This document shows positions 43,401-49,415 of a stretch of DNA of 53,757 nt, piece by piece. Each line of letters starts with the position of its first letter. Positions within the stretch are counted from its first letter, which is position 1. Below the pieces are notes generated by a model that was not told the DNA's origin, ran no database searches, and saw only the letters and a program-made list of their open reading frames with translations. The DNA comes from a virus. The stretch is taken from the IMG/VR virus record IMGVR_UViG_3300005738_000002, positions 1-53,757 of that record; one strand, 5' to 3'. The position numbers and the translations under genes were made by a program.

Positions 43401-44407
43401 TGGAAACAGCAGATCAGGATGCAATCTTCAGAATGTATGCTACTGATGGAGATCGCGATCCTAGAATTCAATTATTAGGTCAAGATGGTCTTGCAAGCAG
43501 TGAAGGTTTTGAAATTCAATACGACAATAGTGTTGGAGATGTTTATTTCAAACAACTATTTACTGGTCTGACAACTACTGCGGCAATGCGGTTTGACACT
43601 GCAAATTTTGCTAGTGCTTTAACTATAACTGGAAATGGTAACGTTGGAGTCAATATGACTGCTAACGATGCATTTGAACTAGATGTAAATGGTTCAGGAA
43701 GAATTAAAACTGCACTAAACATCGGAAGAGCAGATTCTAATGCTGGTGCTCCTGTTATATTTGCTGGCGCTACAGGTGGCAGCTCAGGTGGTGGTAATTA
43801 TATTAGTAACTTTAGAGTTGGTAATCAACTTCTACAAGCAGATACTTTTGAAATTACTCCAAATAATGGTGCTAGTGGTGCTCTAGTTTGGAAAGCAACA
43901 CCAGCACTTGCCATTCAAGGTACTGGAAACAGAGTTGCTATTAATACTCTGCTATTTGGTGGAACTGATACCACAGTATCACCGCAAGTACAAAGAGAAT
44001 ATCAACTGAACATCCAAGGCGATATCAACATCAATGGTCTGGTCTTCCAGAACAATGCTGAGTTCGTTACTTCCAGATGGACAGAATCTGATAATGAACT
44101 GGATATCTACAGAGAGTCGAAAGTATGGGTTAACCCAGATTCTAGTGTTGGTGGATTTACTGGAGACCCTGACTATGATCTACAAGTTGGTGGTGGTGGA
44201 AATGATGGACACTTCGGTCTTACTGGTGTCATGTACATCAATGATTCACCTCAGTGGATTGATAGCGCGGGTATTATTAAAACCTCTGCAGCTACTCTTT
44301 CTGAAAATACAACCATCCCCGCAAATACTAATGCAATGTCTGTAGGACCAATTACAATTAATCCAGGCGTTGTAATTGATGTTGTTGGGAATTGGTCCAT
44401 TGTTTGA
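34442..44407 (+). CDS. Giant tail-fibre-like protein, 3321 aa
   Basis: Domains in order, with approximate residues. An N-terminal head has two GxGY modules (PGSGYTLQPTVTI, PGAGYTSAPAVTI, ~60-125). A right-handed beta-helix/pectin-lyase-like region runs ~295-690 (GRIYVSQQIGSDLNDGRSA, VRTIKKAAQ). Helical repeats with KCRRD at ~1284 and ~1450 are interrupted by four 75-87-residue repeats (~775-1110). A beta region holds ~1640-1830. LPTQKAVKDY is at ~1955, more GxGY modules lie at ~2090-2150 and ~2365-2420, and fibre motifs LDADLLDG and LDADRLDS are at ~2498 and ~2642. The end, NAMSVGPITINPGVVIDVVG, is typical of marine phage fibres. It probably forms the long tail fibre. The next gene encodes a glycine-rich adhesin-like protein. 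Confidence 0.8.
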   Translation: MSFQFNSDRETIRALAPTLIGEQEFSIRAGTGSTEKEILRTLLDPGTNLPRVGINRTGNRLDRISVDVPGSGYTLQPTVTIAPPPIGGTQAIGSAVIDEGFVTSILIDNPGAGYTSAPAVTIAGGNGAGASATAFLDTVDFELDINGAIRTSTSIISDTARILNLDIDNFVTPDAKFRAPSLKTYQNNSGIPWASNTIVQKDAYRYRGPNVYQALNAGTTGSSPPLFKDGTELNGDVNFKHIGFRVSDSLSFGYQETGDSGEFPRSITPLLGDRSDKIATTEYVLNLATNDVGGRIYVSQQIGSDLNDGRSAVAPVRTIKKAAQLAWSTPGVKETLIVSGGDYVEDNPISLPPDASVVGDNLRLVIIRPANPRKHIFKFGDKNYVIGVTYRDQIDSSGDSIATWDFAMVFDDKQRINYDASVNGDFGTSFPIGTQIFGPEKFRATFQTNTGLSALVANLPVKGVNTGAEATLNSVSFTTLTGPSAYINGNVEFSIDSGAFTPGETFLYGGSGTIKWEPNTAYTVGQILWVESNVYTVAVAGTSGASSPIHTTGTAVNGTTEVTFLRDAYEFVSTDIKSIRAEGEVVFEDTDLDNALPIVRIDFSQQGSFSGGYQDPGVTEDLGGIVFYTNALVGRQNVHDFKEGQEITISGLPTSTPDLSFLNGKQRIYKVLEDADGRCRRFVIPKKTTLTLTDNFDPGSFATVASASKSITISLLNSPNRFPMANPIARRYQDACLQIRNNADFIADEVVGKINDEFKKDYYSVYDIGGTPSQQFTPTDVTYDPATGNSVFTVANHGLALGDGVSITDQSIVFTCTMDGNKTEHALPDTDQYASGKSLPITATTTNTFTLNVGASGPDEQFTPVDAAYNPATGDLVLTIGSHSLSVGEGIVIDDNSLTFTCTMDNNDSQKSYPRPGIDPFAGRSMPITATTDTTITINAGVSGPNKYFTPSAANYDAANGDLTFTVGQHGLGVGRNVVLEDNSLTFTCDSDNNETEHTYPRNGVDPFAGKSIAITSVGSTQHTVEDAPYVASNGVVTITITNHGFINGDYIKLDDNSLTYTCNLDGNTVTKSYPRAGYDYPSGRWLEISNATTDTFQINIGPSSYTGAHTFVSASASGLERQDGTFTINVGASPVGQQYTHNFVSATANAIKHEPQSNHTFVGASSNAVKHLPQSVHTFVRSSSNSLSVGGSEFKIFLGPSRFIHSYVSGGSVVYAGQTYTVSNFVWDNVITGEAVVTLTTPVGALSEDATVKIADLLLECTIDGVVTQKTYPSFSIPVSDDKCRRDVRHFINAILRDLEFGSNYNVIDAAQKYIDATNTEIDFVNNESIQTVRALEYARELMIFAMRKWRTGTGLLSDPIYTPVYSSLTRYFDPTVIDDLDPTEACANVRSAIDTLSYLFVDVLANNTSGTYLDGVYLIARNRDLIADEAYKRAIIQYPSLGLSNIDERKCRRDINLIIGAIIRDLTLGGNYGIVDAAERYFTGAALTGIPASELAPTRYAFEQARDLCIAAMRNWKDAASNPITLANSDIPQFTDLTILADPAGAPLCANVEASITTAFTLLDDILSGVISPGATAKTTGTLYDTSTIISYPDSVIYDSTGLKITPRSDFADNPIIEASPYTQNASVISFLGGGGAEVDGDKVKQPNCPFPGLELDGTASFPNQGKSMVAAAFTIVSFGGTGYIIKNDGYVQLVSVFVIFCADGVLAESGGYCSITNSATNFGQFALRGTGFRKDPYSFDIGQITNVSSTPTGRTIFTVGGLGREPLEHYIAKIDGFENVNPDIEYFIDEVDGVTVGPPFSAQLTMESGSGGGAEFKNSSTGSVVAVGDLVGETINFHRPSIVNSSSHTWEFAGSGTNYNALPENGGTKVEAYEQVSENYGRTYVSGTDELGDFKVGTFARIENRTGNITFTGTVTISEVEFLKLKGGDVVVTGFDASNTLGGANTTDSKLPTQKAVKDYITNNLGPYLNKPYSTNPVPRALVELTDSGKISEDQIPPLRPFQVFTVANQAERVAIEGALAGDIAIQQDTSTSFILNNDNDSLFISFNVDPTIQFTIGDVFTGDLSNGKIQATEYREGVVYQINITDGGSGYVTPPVVTISGGNPQAGAVSASATCTIANGVVVLVEIELFNNYIGGKGYTTAPVVTFAAPAGSGTQAQGNSLIESRLYGDIVNNIKIEDTDTIDSSDVPAEEINIIRVVNTSANDTNNWVSLSSNQIAANDITSGVISTARLAFASDAANSFTFLRGDQAYAPVLQSIKGAETRYFAKLTSQASSGSSQLLFATNSNVLLGHEVVANISGIPANTNITGILTASGTTTVSIDNPLTATIPVNTVIEFERGASPLTFESTLTQGEFIDNVVIANGGSGFTDGQFFDVELDGGSGVNLRVNIIVSAGSVTDLTLTNSGSGYTSDFTVTGAPAAIGSGTSLVLLAKVSTVNRQYANTAIDIARVSNLTISADEYGTIGVSRFYKDQFFIGVNGNGSIKLKTGADSGLDADLLDGAQGSFYTSASNLFTGTVPTDRLSGTYNISISGQSGNTIRLNSSTSNPTSNPTPDAFNVGVIAETRNNAADTLSDGGTRHLTLSIRNGGSGFDTTFGGVRQLAFTDNDNMWLRGSGSSLATFGTWAKIWSSENDGTGSGLDADRLDSRQGDFYQNAIHMNSGVFSDERLPDHQTAKDFQTSIRVLDWSGFPRYKILVRDELLTSSPFLAGLTVNLYDAQSLAQGSLSITKVQPYQDINDAFNNYTLITGTLTAGSFSTGAISIGTASVNYLFQDFSISDLDDNVDGLPDGTFEVGGLSSVGGNALLKLGRTDGFNSSPSIYFNSSQLASTNYNSAFIATGGNATDGSGALEIKVSSPDALTLLGNKIWNEGNVTFNSTNVVSTAVIRDASGDFAAGTITASVTGAASLNVLKAGDTMSGALTIGGVSASNQALESSGRADFLSNITVGTDVQVGTNTLFVDSTNVNVNIGTTTSDSAVKLLVVETADQDAIFRMYATDGDRDPRIQLLGQDGLASSEGFEIQYDNSVGDVYFKQLFTGLTTTAAMRFDTANFASALTITGNGNVGVNMTANDAFELDVNGSGRIKTALNIGRADSNAGAPVIFAGATGGSSGGGNYISNFRVGNQLLQADTFEITPNNGASGALVWKATPALAIQGTGNRVAINTLLFGGTDTTVSPQVQREYQLNIQGDININGLVFQNNAEFVTSRWTESDNELDIYRESKVWVNPDSSVGGFTGDPDYDLQVGGGGNDGHFGLTGVMYINDSPQWIDSAGIIKTSAATLSENTTIPANTNAMSVGPITINPGVVIDVVGNWSIV
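36764..37766 (+). repeat. Four tandem protein repeats within the fibre gene
   Basis: Units begin at 36764, 37022, 37283 and about 37508 and are 86, 87, 75 and roughly 86 residues apart. Each has an opening such as QFTPVDAAYNPATGDL, then H-G/S-L, then SLTFTC (or SIVFTC), then YPR.G.DPFAG and a closing TxTIN.G. They look like Ig-like or similar beta domains. DNA identity between units is only moderate, so the duplication is not recent. Confidence 0.75.
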
Positions 44408-44414
44408 TAAATAG
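44406..44414 (+). promoter_or_regulatory. T4-type late promoter GATAAATAG
   Basis: GATAAATAG overlaps the stop of the fibre gene (TGA 44405-44407) and precedes the ATG at 44446 by 31 bases. No other late promoter is seen until 51774, so it appears to drive the whole 44446-51756 cassette. Confidence 0.7.
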
Positions 44415-44445
44415 ATAAAGAAAAGAAACTCAATCATTTTTAACT

Positions 44446-45501
44446 ATGTCTGCTTTAAATGTAGGAACTATTACATTATCTAATGGATTGACTCTACCTT
44501 CTTATAGTTCTTCACCAGATACAAGACCTGCTCATGCAGCAGGTAAAACTATTTACGATACAACATCATCAACTATTCAAGTTTCTGATGGAAGTCAATG
44601 GATTAGTGCTGGTAGTGCTGGTTCTGGTTTGATTAGTGCTACTGGTGGAGAAATTACATTTTCTGGTGGATATAAAGTTCACACTTTTTCTAGTGTTGGT
44701 CAATTTAACTTTAATGTTGTTGGTGCTGCTTCAGGCGCAACTGCGGAAGTTTTAGTTGCTGCTGGGGGTGGACCTGGTGGTATTATTGGTGGCGGCGGAG
44801 GAGGTGGCGGTGTATGCTATCACTCCGCATATCCAATTACTGCTGGTAGTTATACAGTTGAAGTTGGAGCAGGTGGTGTTTGTCCTTTGTCTGGATATCC
44901 TTCTCCTAAAGGAAATAACGGATCCAATTCACAATTCGGAACACATATAGCATATGGTGGTGGTTCTGCTGGATGTTGGGCTGGAACTACAAACGAACAA
45001 GGAACTAATGGAGGATCTGGTGGTGGTGGCACAGGTCCTGGTCCTGACGCACAAGGTGGTACTGCTACAAAGGGTGTTGCTCCTGGTGGCGGACAAACGT
45101 TCGGTAATCCTGGATATAATGGCGGCAACCTAACAGGAGGTACACATAGTGGTACTCACACTGGTGGGGGTGGCGGTGGTGCAAACCCCAATAATACTCG
45201 TAACGGAAGGGTTGGTGGTGATGGTGTCACATTTAATGGTTTAACTGTTGGTGGTGGTGGCGGTGGTGGAACCCACGAAAACTATGCCAATGCTCCTATC
45301 ACAACTCCTGCTGCTCCTGGTGGCGGTGGTCGTGGTGGATCTAGAACATCGCAATATGCAGGTGGCGGTGGACAAGGTTGGGGTGAACCAGGACAAGTCA
45401 ACACTGGCGGAGGCGGCGGTGGCGGCTGGTATAATGGCGGTGGTAATGGTCAAGGTGGTGCTGGTGGTCCTGGAATTGTTCGTATTCGTCATACAGTCTA
45501 A
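44446..45501 (+). CDS. Glycine-rich adhesin-like protein A, 351 aa
   Basis: The N-terminus MSALNVGTITLSNGLTLPSY leads to a short domain (GKTIYDTTSSTIQVSDGSQW) of the kind found at the attachment end of fibre proteins. From about residue 105 it is a dense glycine-rich array (AAGGGPGGIIGGG, GGGVCYHS, GSYTVEVGAGG), ending GGWYNGGGNGQGGAGGPG and then IVRIRHTV. Runs of Gly with conserved aromatic, His and Cys residues recall the polyglycine sandwich of T-even adhesin gp38. Like gp38 it directly follows a large fibre gene, so host binding at the fibre tip is likely. A paralogue lies at 49416. Confidence 0.7.
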   Translation: MSALNVGTITLSNGLTLPSYSSSPDTRPAHAAGKTIYDTTSSTIQVSDGSQWISAGSAGSGLISATGGEITFSGGYKVHTFSSVGQFNFNVVGAASGATAEVLVAAGGGPGGIIGGGGGGGGVCYHSAYPITAGSYTVEVGAGGVCPLSGYPSPKGNNGSNSQFGTHIAYGGGSAGCWAGTTNEQGTNGGSGGGGTGPGPDAQGGTATKGVAPGGGQTFGNPGYNGGNLTGGTHSGTHTGGGGGGANPNNTRNGRVGGDGVTFNGLTVGGGGGGGTHENYANAPITTPAAPGGGGRGGSRTSQYAGGGGQGWGEPGQVNTGGGGGGGWYNGGGNGQGGAGGPGIVRIRHTV

Positions 45502-45504
45502 TAA

Positions 45505-46002
45505 ATGTTTTACAATGTAGAGGAAAATTTCCTCAATAGTGAAGAGTTTGAACAACTAACTAAACAAACAATAAACAATCCATATTTCCCGTTGTATTTG
45601 AAGCACCGAGTAGCATCGGCGTCTTCAGATGACGGGATTTATTTTACCCATAATTTTTTCTCTGCTAACGAAATATGCAGTGATTACTACGAGCATCTTT
45701 CTCCTATTATAGGAAAAATTAAAACTAAAAAATTTTTAAGAATTCAATTAAATTTATTTCCCAAAACTACTGAGATCGTGCGCCATGACTGGCATACAGA
45801 TATGCTTTGGGATCATAGAGGTTGTATAGTCTACCTAAATACTAATGATGGGTCAACGTTATTAAAAGAAGATGATGAGAATGCTATAAGCATTCGTTCT
45901 ATATCAAACAGAGCATTATTTTTCAATCCAGCAAAACCTCATTGTAGTACGACATGTACTGATTCTGAATTCAGAAGCAACATTATTTTTAACTATGAGT
46001 GA
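45505..46002 (+). CDS. Predicted Fe(II)/2OG oxygenase 1, 165 aa
   Basis: The protein begins MFYNVEENFLNSEEFEQLT. The double-stranded beta-helix signature reads RHDWHTDMLWDHRGCIVYLN, supplying the HxD pair (HTD). A distal His follows in NPAKPHCSTTC, and an Arg comes 11 residues later (FRSNIIFNYE) for the 2OG carboxylate. At 165 residues it is a compact PKHD-type enzyme without extra domains. Members use Fe(II), O2 and 2-oxoglutarate to hydroxylate side chains or small molecules; the substrate here is unknown. It starts three bases after the adhesin A stop and overlaps the next gene by eight bases. Confidence 0.65.
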   Translation: MFYNVEENFLNSEEFEQLTKQTINNPYFPLYLKHRVASASSDDGIYFTHNFFSANEICSDYYEHLSPIIGKIKTKKFLRIQLNLFPKTTEIVRHDWHTDMLWDHRGCIVYLNTNDGSTLLKEDDENAISIRSISNRALFFNPAKPHCSTTCTDSEFRSNIIFNYE

Positions 46003-46675
46003 TTTTTACAATATATTTTCTTGTCCTGTTTGGAAAACAAAAATAACTAAACAGGACTATGATAAAGATCTCATTTTAAATGAGATGCTTCATAACTTTA
46101 AAAAAGATCCTAAAAGAAATACTTGGGATGATGTTATGAATACATCATTTAAAAGTAATTGGCATCATTCTAATAATGATGAATCTAATAGTAATTTTTT
46201 ACCAGTAAGTTATGAACAATCTGGACTGACAAAATGTATGGATTCTAAGATTAGAGAATTTATGTCATATCTTTCCCTAATTTCTGATGTAAATTATTTT
46301 TTTCAAATTACAAATTATACAGTATCCACTGAAGGATATTATTTGACTAGTCATGGTCATGGAAAAGATTCGTTTAGTTCTGTTTTATTCCTACAATTTG
46401 ATAAATTAAATCATCCACCAACATATTTTAATAATCCATATACAGCAGCAGACCAAACCAGATGTTTACAAAAAGATCTTTACGAATCTTTCGATAACAA
46501 AAATCCTTTCTTTAGTTATATGCAAGACACTTGGGCAGTTGATGTAGAAGAAGATGATTATATTATTTTTCCAGGTCATATTAAACACGAAGTTCCTCCT
46601 GTAGGAAAATCTGATAAAGAGAGAATTACTATTTCATGTAATATAAAGGTTTATAAAAATGTCGAAGCAAATTGA
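45995..46675 (+). CDS. Predicted Fe(II)/2OG oxygenase 2, 226 aa
   Basis: The start MSDFYNIFSCPVWKTKI and the long N-terminal helical part fit the '2OG-FeII_Oxy_5' type, whose members often open with a strand like 'LFxxPVW'. The metal-site region is LTSHGHGKDSFSSVLFLQF, where the family usually has HxHP....SGVYYL. The distal part is FPGHIKHEVPPVGKSDKERI, with His and a following Arg. Here GKD replaces the usual HPN and SSV replaces SGV, so activity needs testing. It overlaps the genes on both sides (eight and 17 bases), which suggests coupled translation with oxygenase 1 and the halogenase. Confidence 0.65.
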   Translation: MSDFYNIFSCPVWKTKITKQDYDKDLILNEMLHNFKKDPKRNTWDDVMNTSFKSNWHHSNNDESNSNFLPVSYEQSGLTKCMDSKIREFMSYLSLISDVNYFFQITNYTVSTEGYYLTSHGHGKDSFSSVLFLQFDKLNHPPTYFNNPYTAADQTRCLQKDLYESFDNKNPFFSYMQDTWAVDVEEDDYIIFPGHIKHEVPPVGKSDKERITISCNIKVYKNVEAN

Positions 46676-48215
46676 TACGATTACAATTGTTGGTGGTGGA
46701 AGTGCAGGGTGGATGACTGCTGCTACGCTTTGTAGATTTTTTCCATATAGAACTATTAATATTATAGAAAGTCCTGATTATCCTATCGTGGGAGTTGGAG
46801 AAAGTACTCTAGGACATATCAATCATTGGTTGCATCTTTTAGATATTGATGAAGATGATTTCATGAAAGATTGTGATGCTTCATATAAACTTAGTATTAA
46901 ATTTACAGATTTTTATTCTAAAAATGATGGAGGATTTCATTATCCTTTTGGACAACCTTTCTTCAAAGATACAGAACTAGACTTTAATGATTGGCAACTT
47001 GTAAAATTATTTTATCCAGGAATTCCTGTTCAAGATTTCGCTAGGTCTTATAATCCTGCTACTATTTTGGCAGAGATGAATAAAATTGATACCAATGAGA
47101 GTGGAGATTTAGATAATTTTAATTTTAAAAAGGATGCTGCTTATCATATAGATGCTGTTAAGTTTGGACAATGGTTAAAACATAACTATTGTATTCCAAG
47201 AAATGTAAATTTAATTCAATCTAATGTAGAGCACATTAACGTAAATGATGATGGGGTAGAATCTTTAGTACTAAGTGATGGTACAAAACATGAAGCAGAT
47301 CTCTATATTGATTGCACAGGATTTAAGAGTCTACTTTTAGGAAAATCATTAGAAGAAAAATTTATATCGTATAATGATATACTTCCAAACAATAGAGCAT
47401 GGGCAACTAAACTTCCTTACACAGATAAAGAAACACAACTTCAACCATATACAAACTCTACAGCATTATCTTCTGGTTGGGTTTGGAATATTCCTTTATG
47501 GAGTAGAATAGGTACGGGTTATGTTTATAGTGATGAATTTATCAGCAAAGAAGATGCTTTAAAAGAATTTCAAGAACACATTAGAAGAGATGATTTAGAG
47601 TTCAAAGATATTGAAATGCGAATTGGTATTCATGAACAAACTTGGAAAAAGAATGTAGTTGGTATTGGACTAGCTGCTGGATTTATTGAACCACTAGAAA
47701 GTAATGGATTATTTACAGTACATGAGTTTTTATTAAAACTAGTCAAGTCTTTATCTAAACCTTTTGTAAATCAATTTGATCGTGATGTTTATAATCTAGC
47801 GACTCGTGATATGTTTGATGTTTTTGCAACTTTTGTTTCTTTACATTACAAATTGAGTTCCAGAACAGATACAGAATATTGGAGAAATGTTACTGAACGT
47901 AGTTGTATTCGTGGAAGTATTAATAATATTCCACAAATGCAATCTGATTTCAAGAACTTGGCACATGATAAAATGTTTAAAGAACAATTTACTGGAGGTG
48001 GTGTATCTTATATCGCAACTGGAATGCATTACACTATGGTAGATGATTCAACTCTTCTGTCATGGAACTATCATAATGATGTTGATTATAAGAAACTGGC
48101 AGATAGAGCACGTTTAATTTTTAATAGAAGACAGCATTTGTGGACTTCTACAGCATACATTGCTCCAACATTGAACACATTTTTGTCGAATAAATATGGT
48201 TATGAGAGTAATTAA
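46659..48215 (+). CDS. Flavin-dependent halogenase (tryptophan halogenase family), 518 aa
   Basis: The N-terminus has the FAD-binding GGGSAGWMTAA (residues 12-22). Next come GVGESTLGHINHW and DASYKLSIKF, with Lys77 in the position of the catalytic Lys79 of PrnA. The family signature WxWxIP appears as GWVWNIP near residue 272. GFIEPLESNG follows with Glu347-Ser348, aligning with Glu346-Ser347 of PrnA. The length is near PrnA (538), so the enzyme looks complete. Such enzymes use FADH2, O2 and halide to halogenate aromatic rings; a flavin reductase is not encoded nearby and may come from the host. A cyanophage relative, VirX1 from phage Syn10, is a known iodinating halogenase. The native substrate is unknown. 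Confidence 0.9.
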   Translation: MSKQIDTITIVGGGSAGWMTAATLCRFFPYRTINIIESPDYPIVGVGESTLGHINHWLHLLDIDEDDFMKDCDASYKLSIKFTDFYSKNDGGFHYPFGQPFFKDTELDFNDWQLVKLFYPGIPVQDFARSYNPATILAEMNKIDTNESGDLDNFNFKKDAAYHIDAVKFGQWLKHNYCIPRNVNLIQSNVEHINVNDDGVESLVLSDGTKHEADLYIDCTGFKSLLLGKSLEEKFISYNDILPNNRAWATKLPYTDKETQLQPYTNSTALSSGWVWNIPLWSRIGTGYVYSDEFISKEDALKEFQEHIRRDDLEFKDIEMRIGIHEQTWKKNVVGIGLAAGFIEPLESNGLFTVHEFLLKLVKSLSKPFVNQFDRDVYNLATRDMFDVFATFVSLHYKLSSRTDTEYWRNVTERSCIRGSINNIPQMQSDFKNLAHDKMFKEQFTGGGVSYIATGMHYTMVDDSTLLSWNYHNDVDYKKLADRARLIFNRRQHLWTSTAYIAPTLNTFLSNKYGYESN

Positions 48216-48217
48216 TT

Positions 48218-48814
48218 ATGGCGTATGAAACTTTGTGGTATCACTCACAACTACCTGACGAAGTTATAGATCCTTTATGTAAGACATTAGAACTAAGTGA
48301 TAACTTTGTAGATTCTTTAACAAAAAGTGGCGCAGATTACACTGTTAGAGATAGTCAAAATCAGTGGGTTCCTCACACACATTGGGTGTGTGGATTAATT
48401 TGGCACTATATTAATCTTGCTAATGATACTAATTTTGGATATGACATCGAGCAATTTGATGGCGGTAGTGTTCAGTATACAAAATATGAAGCTGGTCAAT
48501 ATTATAATTGGCATAAAGACGATGGGGTAGCAAATCAATATGCACCTAGTTTGGCAAATCCAGAAGAAGATTTTATTAAATCAAAAACTAAAAAAATTAG
48601 AAAACTTTCCGTAGTGGTTCAGTTATCTTCCCATGAAGATTATACCGGAGGAGAGTTTCAATTTATGGAGGACTATAATAAAACTTTCTTTGCCCCAAAA
48701 AAGAAAGGAACTATTATTATTTTTGATAGTAGATTACCTCACAGAGCAAAAAAAGTTATCAGTGGAGAAAGAAGATCTCTTGTAGGTTGGGTTACTGGTC
48801 CTCAATGGAAATAA
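48218..48814 (+). CDS. Predicted PKHD-type Fe(II)/2OG oxygenase 3, 198 aa
   Basis: The clearest of the five. A first strand block is GGSVQYTKYEAGQYYNWHKD with HxD as HKD. It is followed by KLSVVVQLSSHEDYTGGEFQ and GTIIIFDSRLPHRAKKV, with the distal His, then ISGERRSLVGWVTGP with Arg ten residues on. This is the PKHD (prolyl/lysyl hydroxylase-like, YbiX) arrangement, and the length of about 200 residues fits. It would hydroxylate a peptide side chain or free amino acid. It starts two bases after the halogenase stop. No signal peptide is present, so it acts in the infected cell cytoplasm. Confidence 0.8.
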   Translation: MAYETLWYHSQLPDEVIDPLCKTLELSDNFVDSLTKSGADYTVRDSQNQWVPHTHWVCGLIWHYINLANDTNFGYDIEQFDGGSVQYTKYEAGQYYNWHKDDGVANQYAPSLANPEEDFIKSKTKKIRKLSVVVQLSSHEDYTGGEFQFMEDYNKTFFAPKKKGTIIIFDSRLPHRAKKVISGERRSLVGWVTGPQWK

Positions 48815-48817
48815 ATT

Positions 48818-49396
48818 ATGGAATGGAATGATTGGTCAGTTCTGGTATTAAAAAATCTTGTAGATCCAGTATATCTTTTTAGTGAAGTTCCTTGGGAAAG
48901 AGGTCAGTATACTTATGTAAAACCTGGAACAGTTATCCAAGAACCTTTAGAGAAGCAAGTAGAAGGAAGTATCTCTCGTTATAATCACCCAAAATATAAA
49001 GAGATTCAGTATTTTATAAAATCACAACTCGAAAAAACTATTGGGGAAGTTTTATATCCAACATATTATTATGATAGATTTTATTTTAAAGGTCAAGATT
49101 TAGAAGTTCATGTAGATAGACCTGCATGTGAAGTTAGTGTCTCATTACATTGTTCAAATAATTTAGATTATAATTGGCCAATATGGTTCAAAACACCAGA
49201 AGATACTAATATACCATTGATTACTAACCCTGGTGACGCAGTTGTTTACAAAGGTTGCGAGAGACCACACTGGAGAGAACCAATGAAAGGTAATCATAAG
49301 TCATATTATCATCAAATATTCTTTCATTATGTCAGAAGAGATGGTCCATATATTGAACATGCATATGATATGTGTAACAATATAAATAGTAACTAG
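48818..49396 (+). CDS. Predicted Fe(II)/2OG oxygenase 4, 192 aa
   Basis: The N-terminal part (MEWNDWSVLVLKNLVDPVYL) is followed by the core FKGQDLEVHVDRPACEVSVS, with HVD as the HxD pair. The distal half is NPGDAVVYKGCERPHWREPM, with His, and then NHKSYYHQIFFHYVRRDGP. The usual Arg for 2OG appears to be replaced by Lys ten residues after the His, seen in some relatives. It resembles marine phage and eukaryote lysyl-hydroxylase-like proteins more than oxygenase 3. It lies between oxygenase 3 (three bases) and adhesin B (19 bases). Confidence 0.65.
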   Translation: MEWNDWSVLVLKNLVDPVYLFSEVPWERGQYTYVKPGTVIQEPLEKQVEGSISRYNHPKYKEIQYFIKSQLEKTIGEVLYPTYYYDRFYFKGQDLEVHVDRPACEVSVSLHCSNNLDYNWPIWFKTPEDTNIPLITNPGDAVVYKGCERPHWREPMKGNHKSYYHQIFFHYVRRDGPYIEHAYDMCNNINSN

Positions 49397-49415
49397 GAAA
49401 AAAGTCGCTACAAAT

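Noticed and set aside
44760-45500. Dense short repeats that could be mistaken for a CRISPR array or minisatellite.
   Set aside because: There is no constant repeat/spacer unit. The repetition comes from consecutive glycine codons with varied third bases in one translated frame.
45241-45555. Thr/Ala/Ser-rich - strand frame and Val/Leu-rich + strand frame (45248-45520) overlapping adhesin A.
   Set aside because: Both are frame shadows of the GGN-codon runs of the glycine-rich gene; the repeated composition explains them.
46659-48215. The halogenase as part of a natural-product biosynthesis cluster.
   Set aside because: No synthase, transporter, flavin reductase or prenyl or peptide assembly gene is nearby; all neighbours are oxygenases or virion-type proteins.
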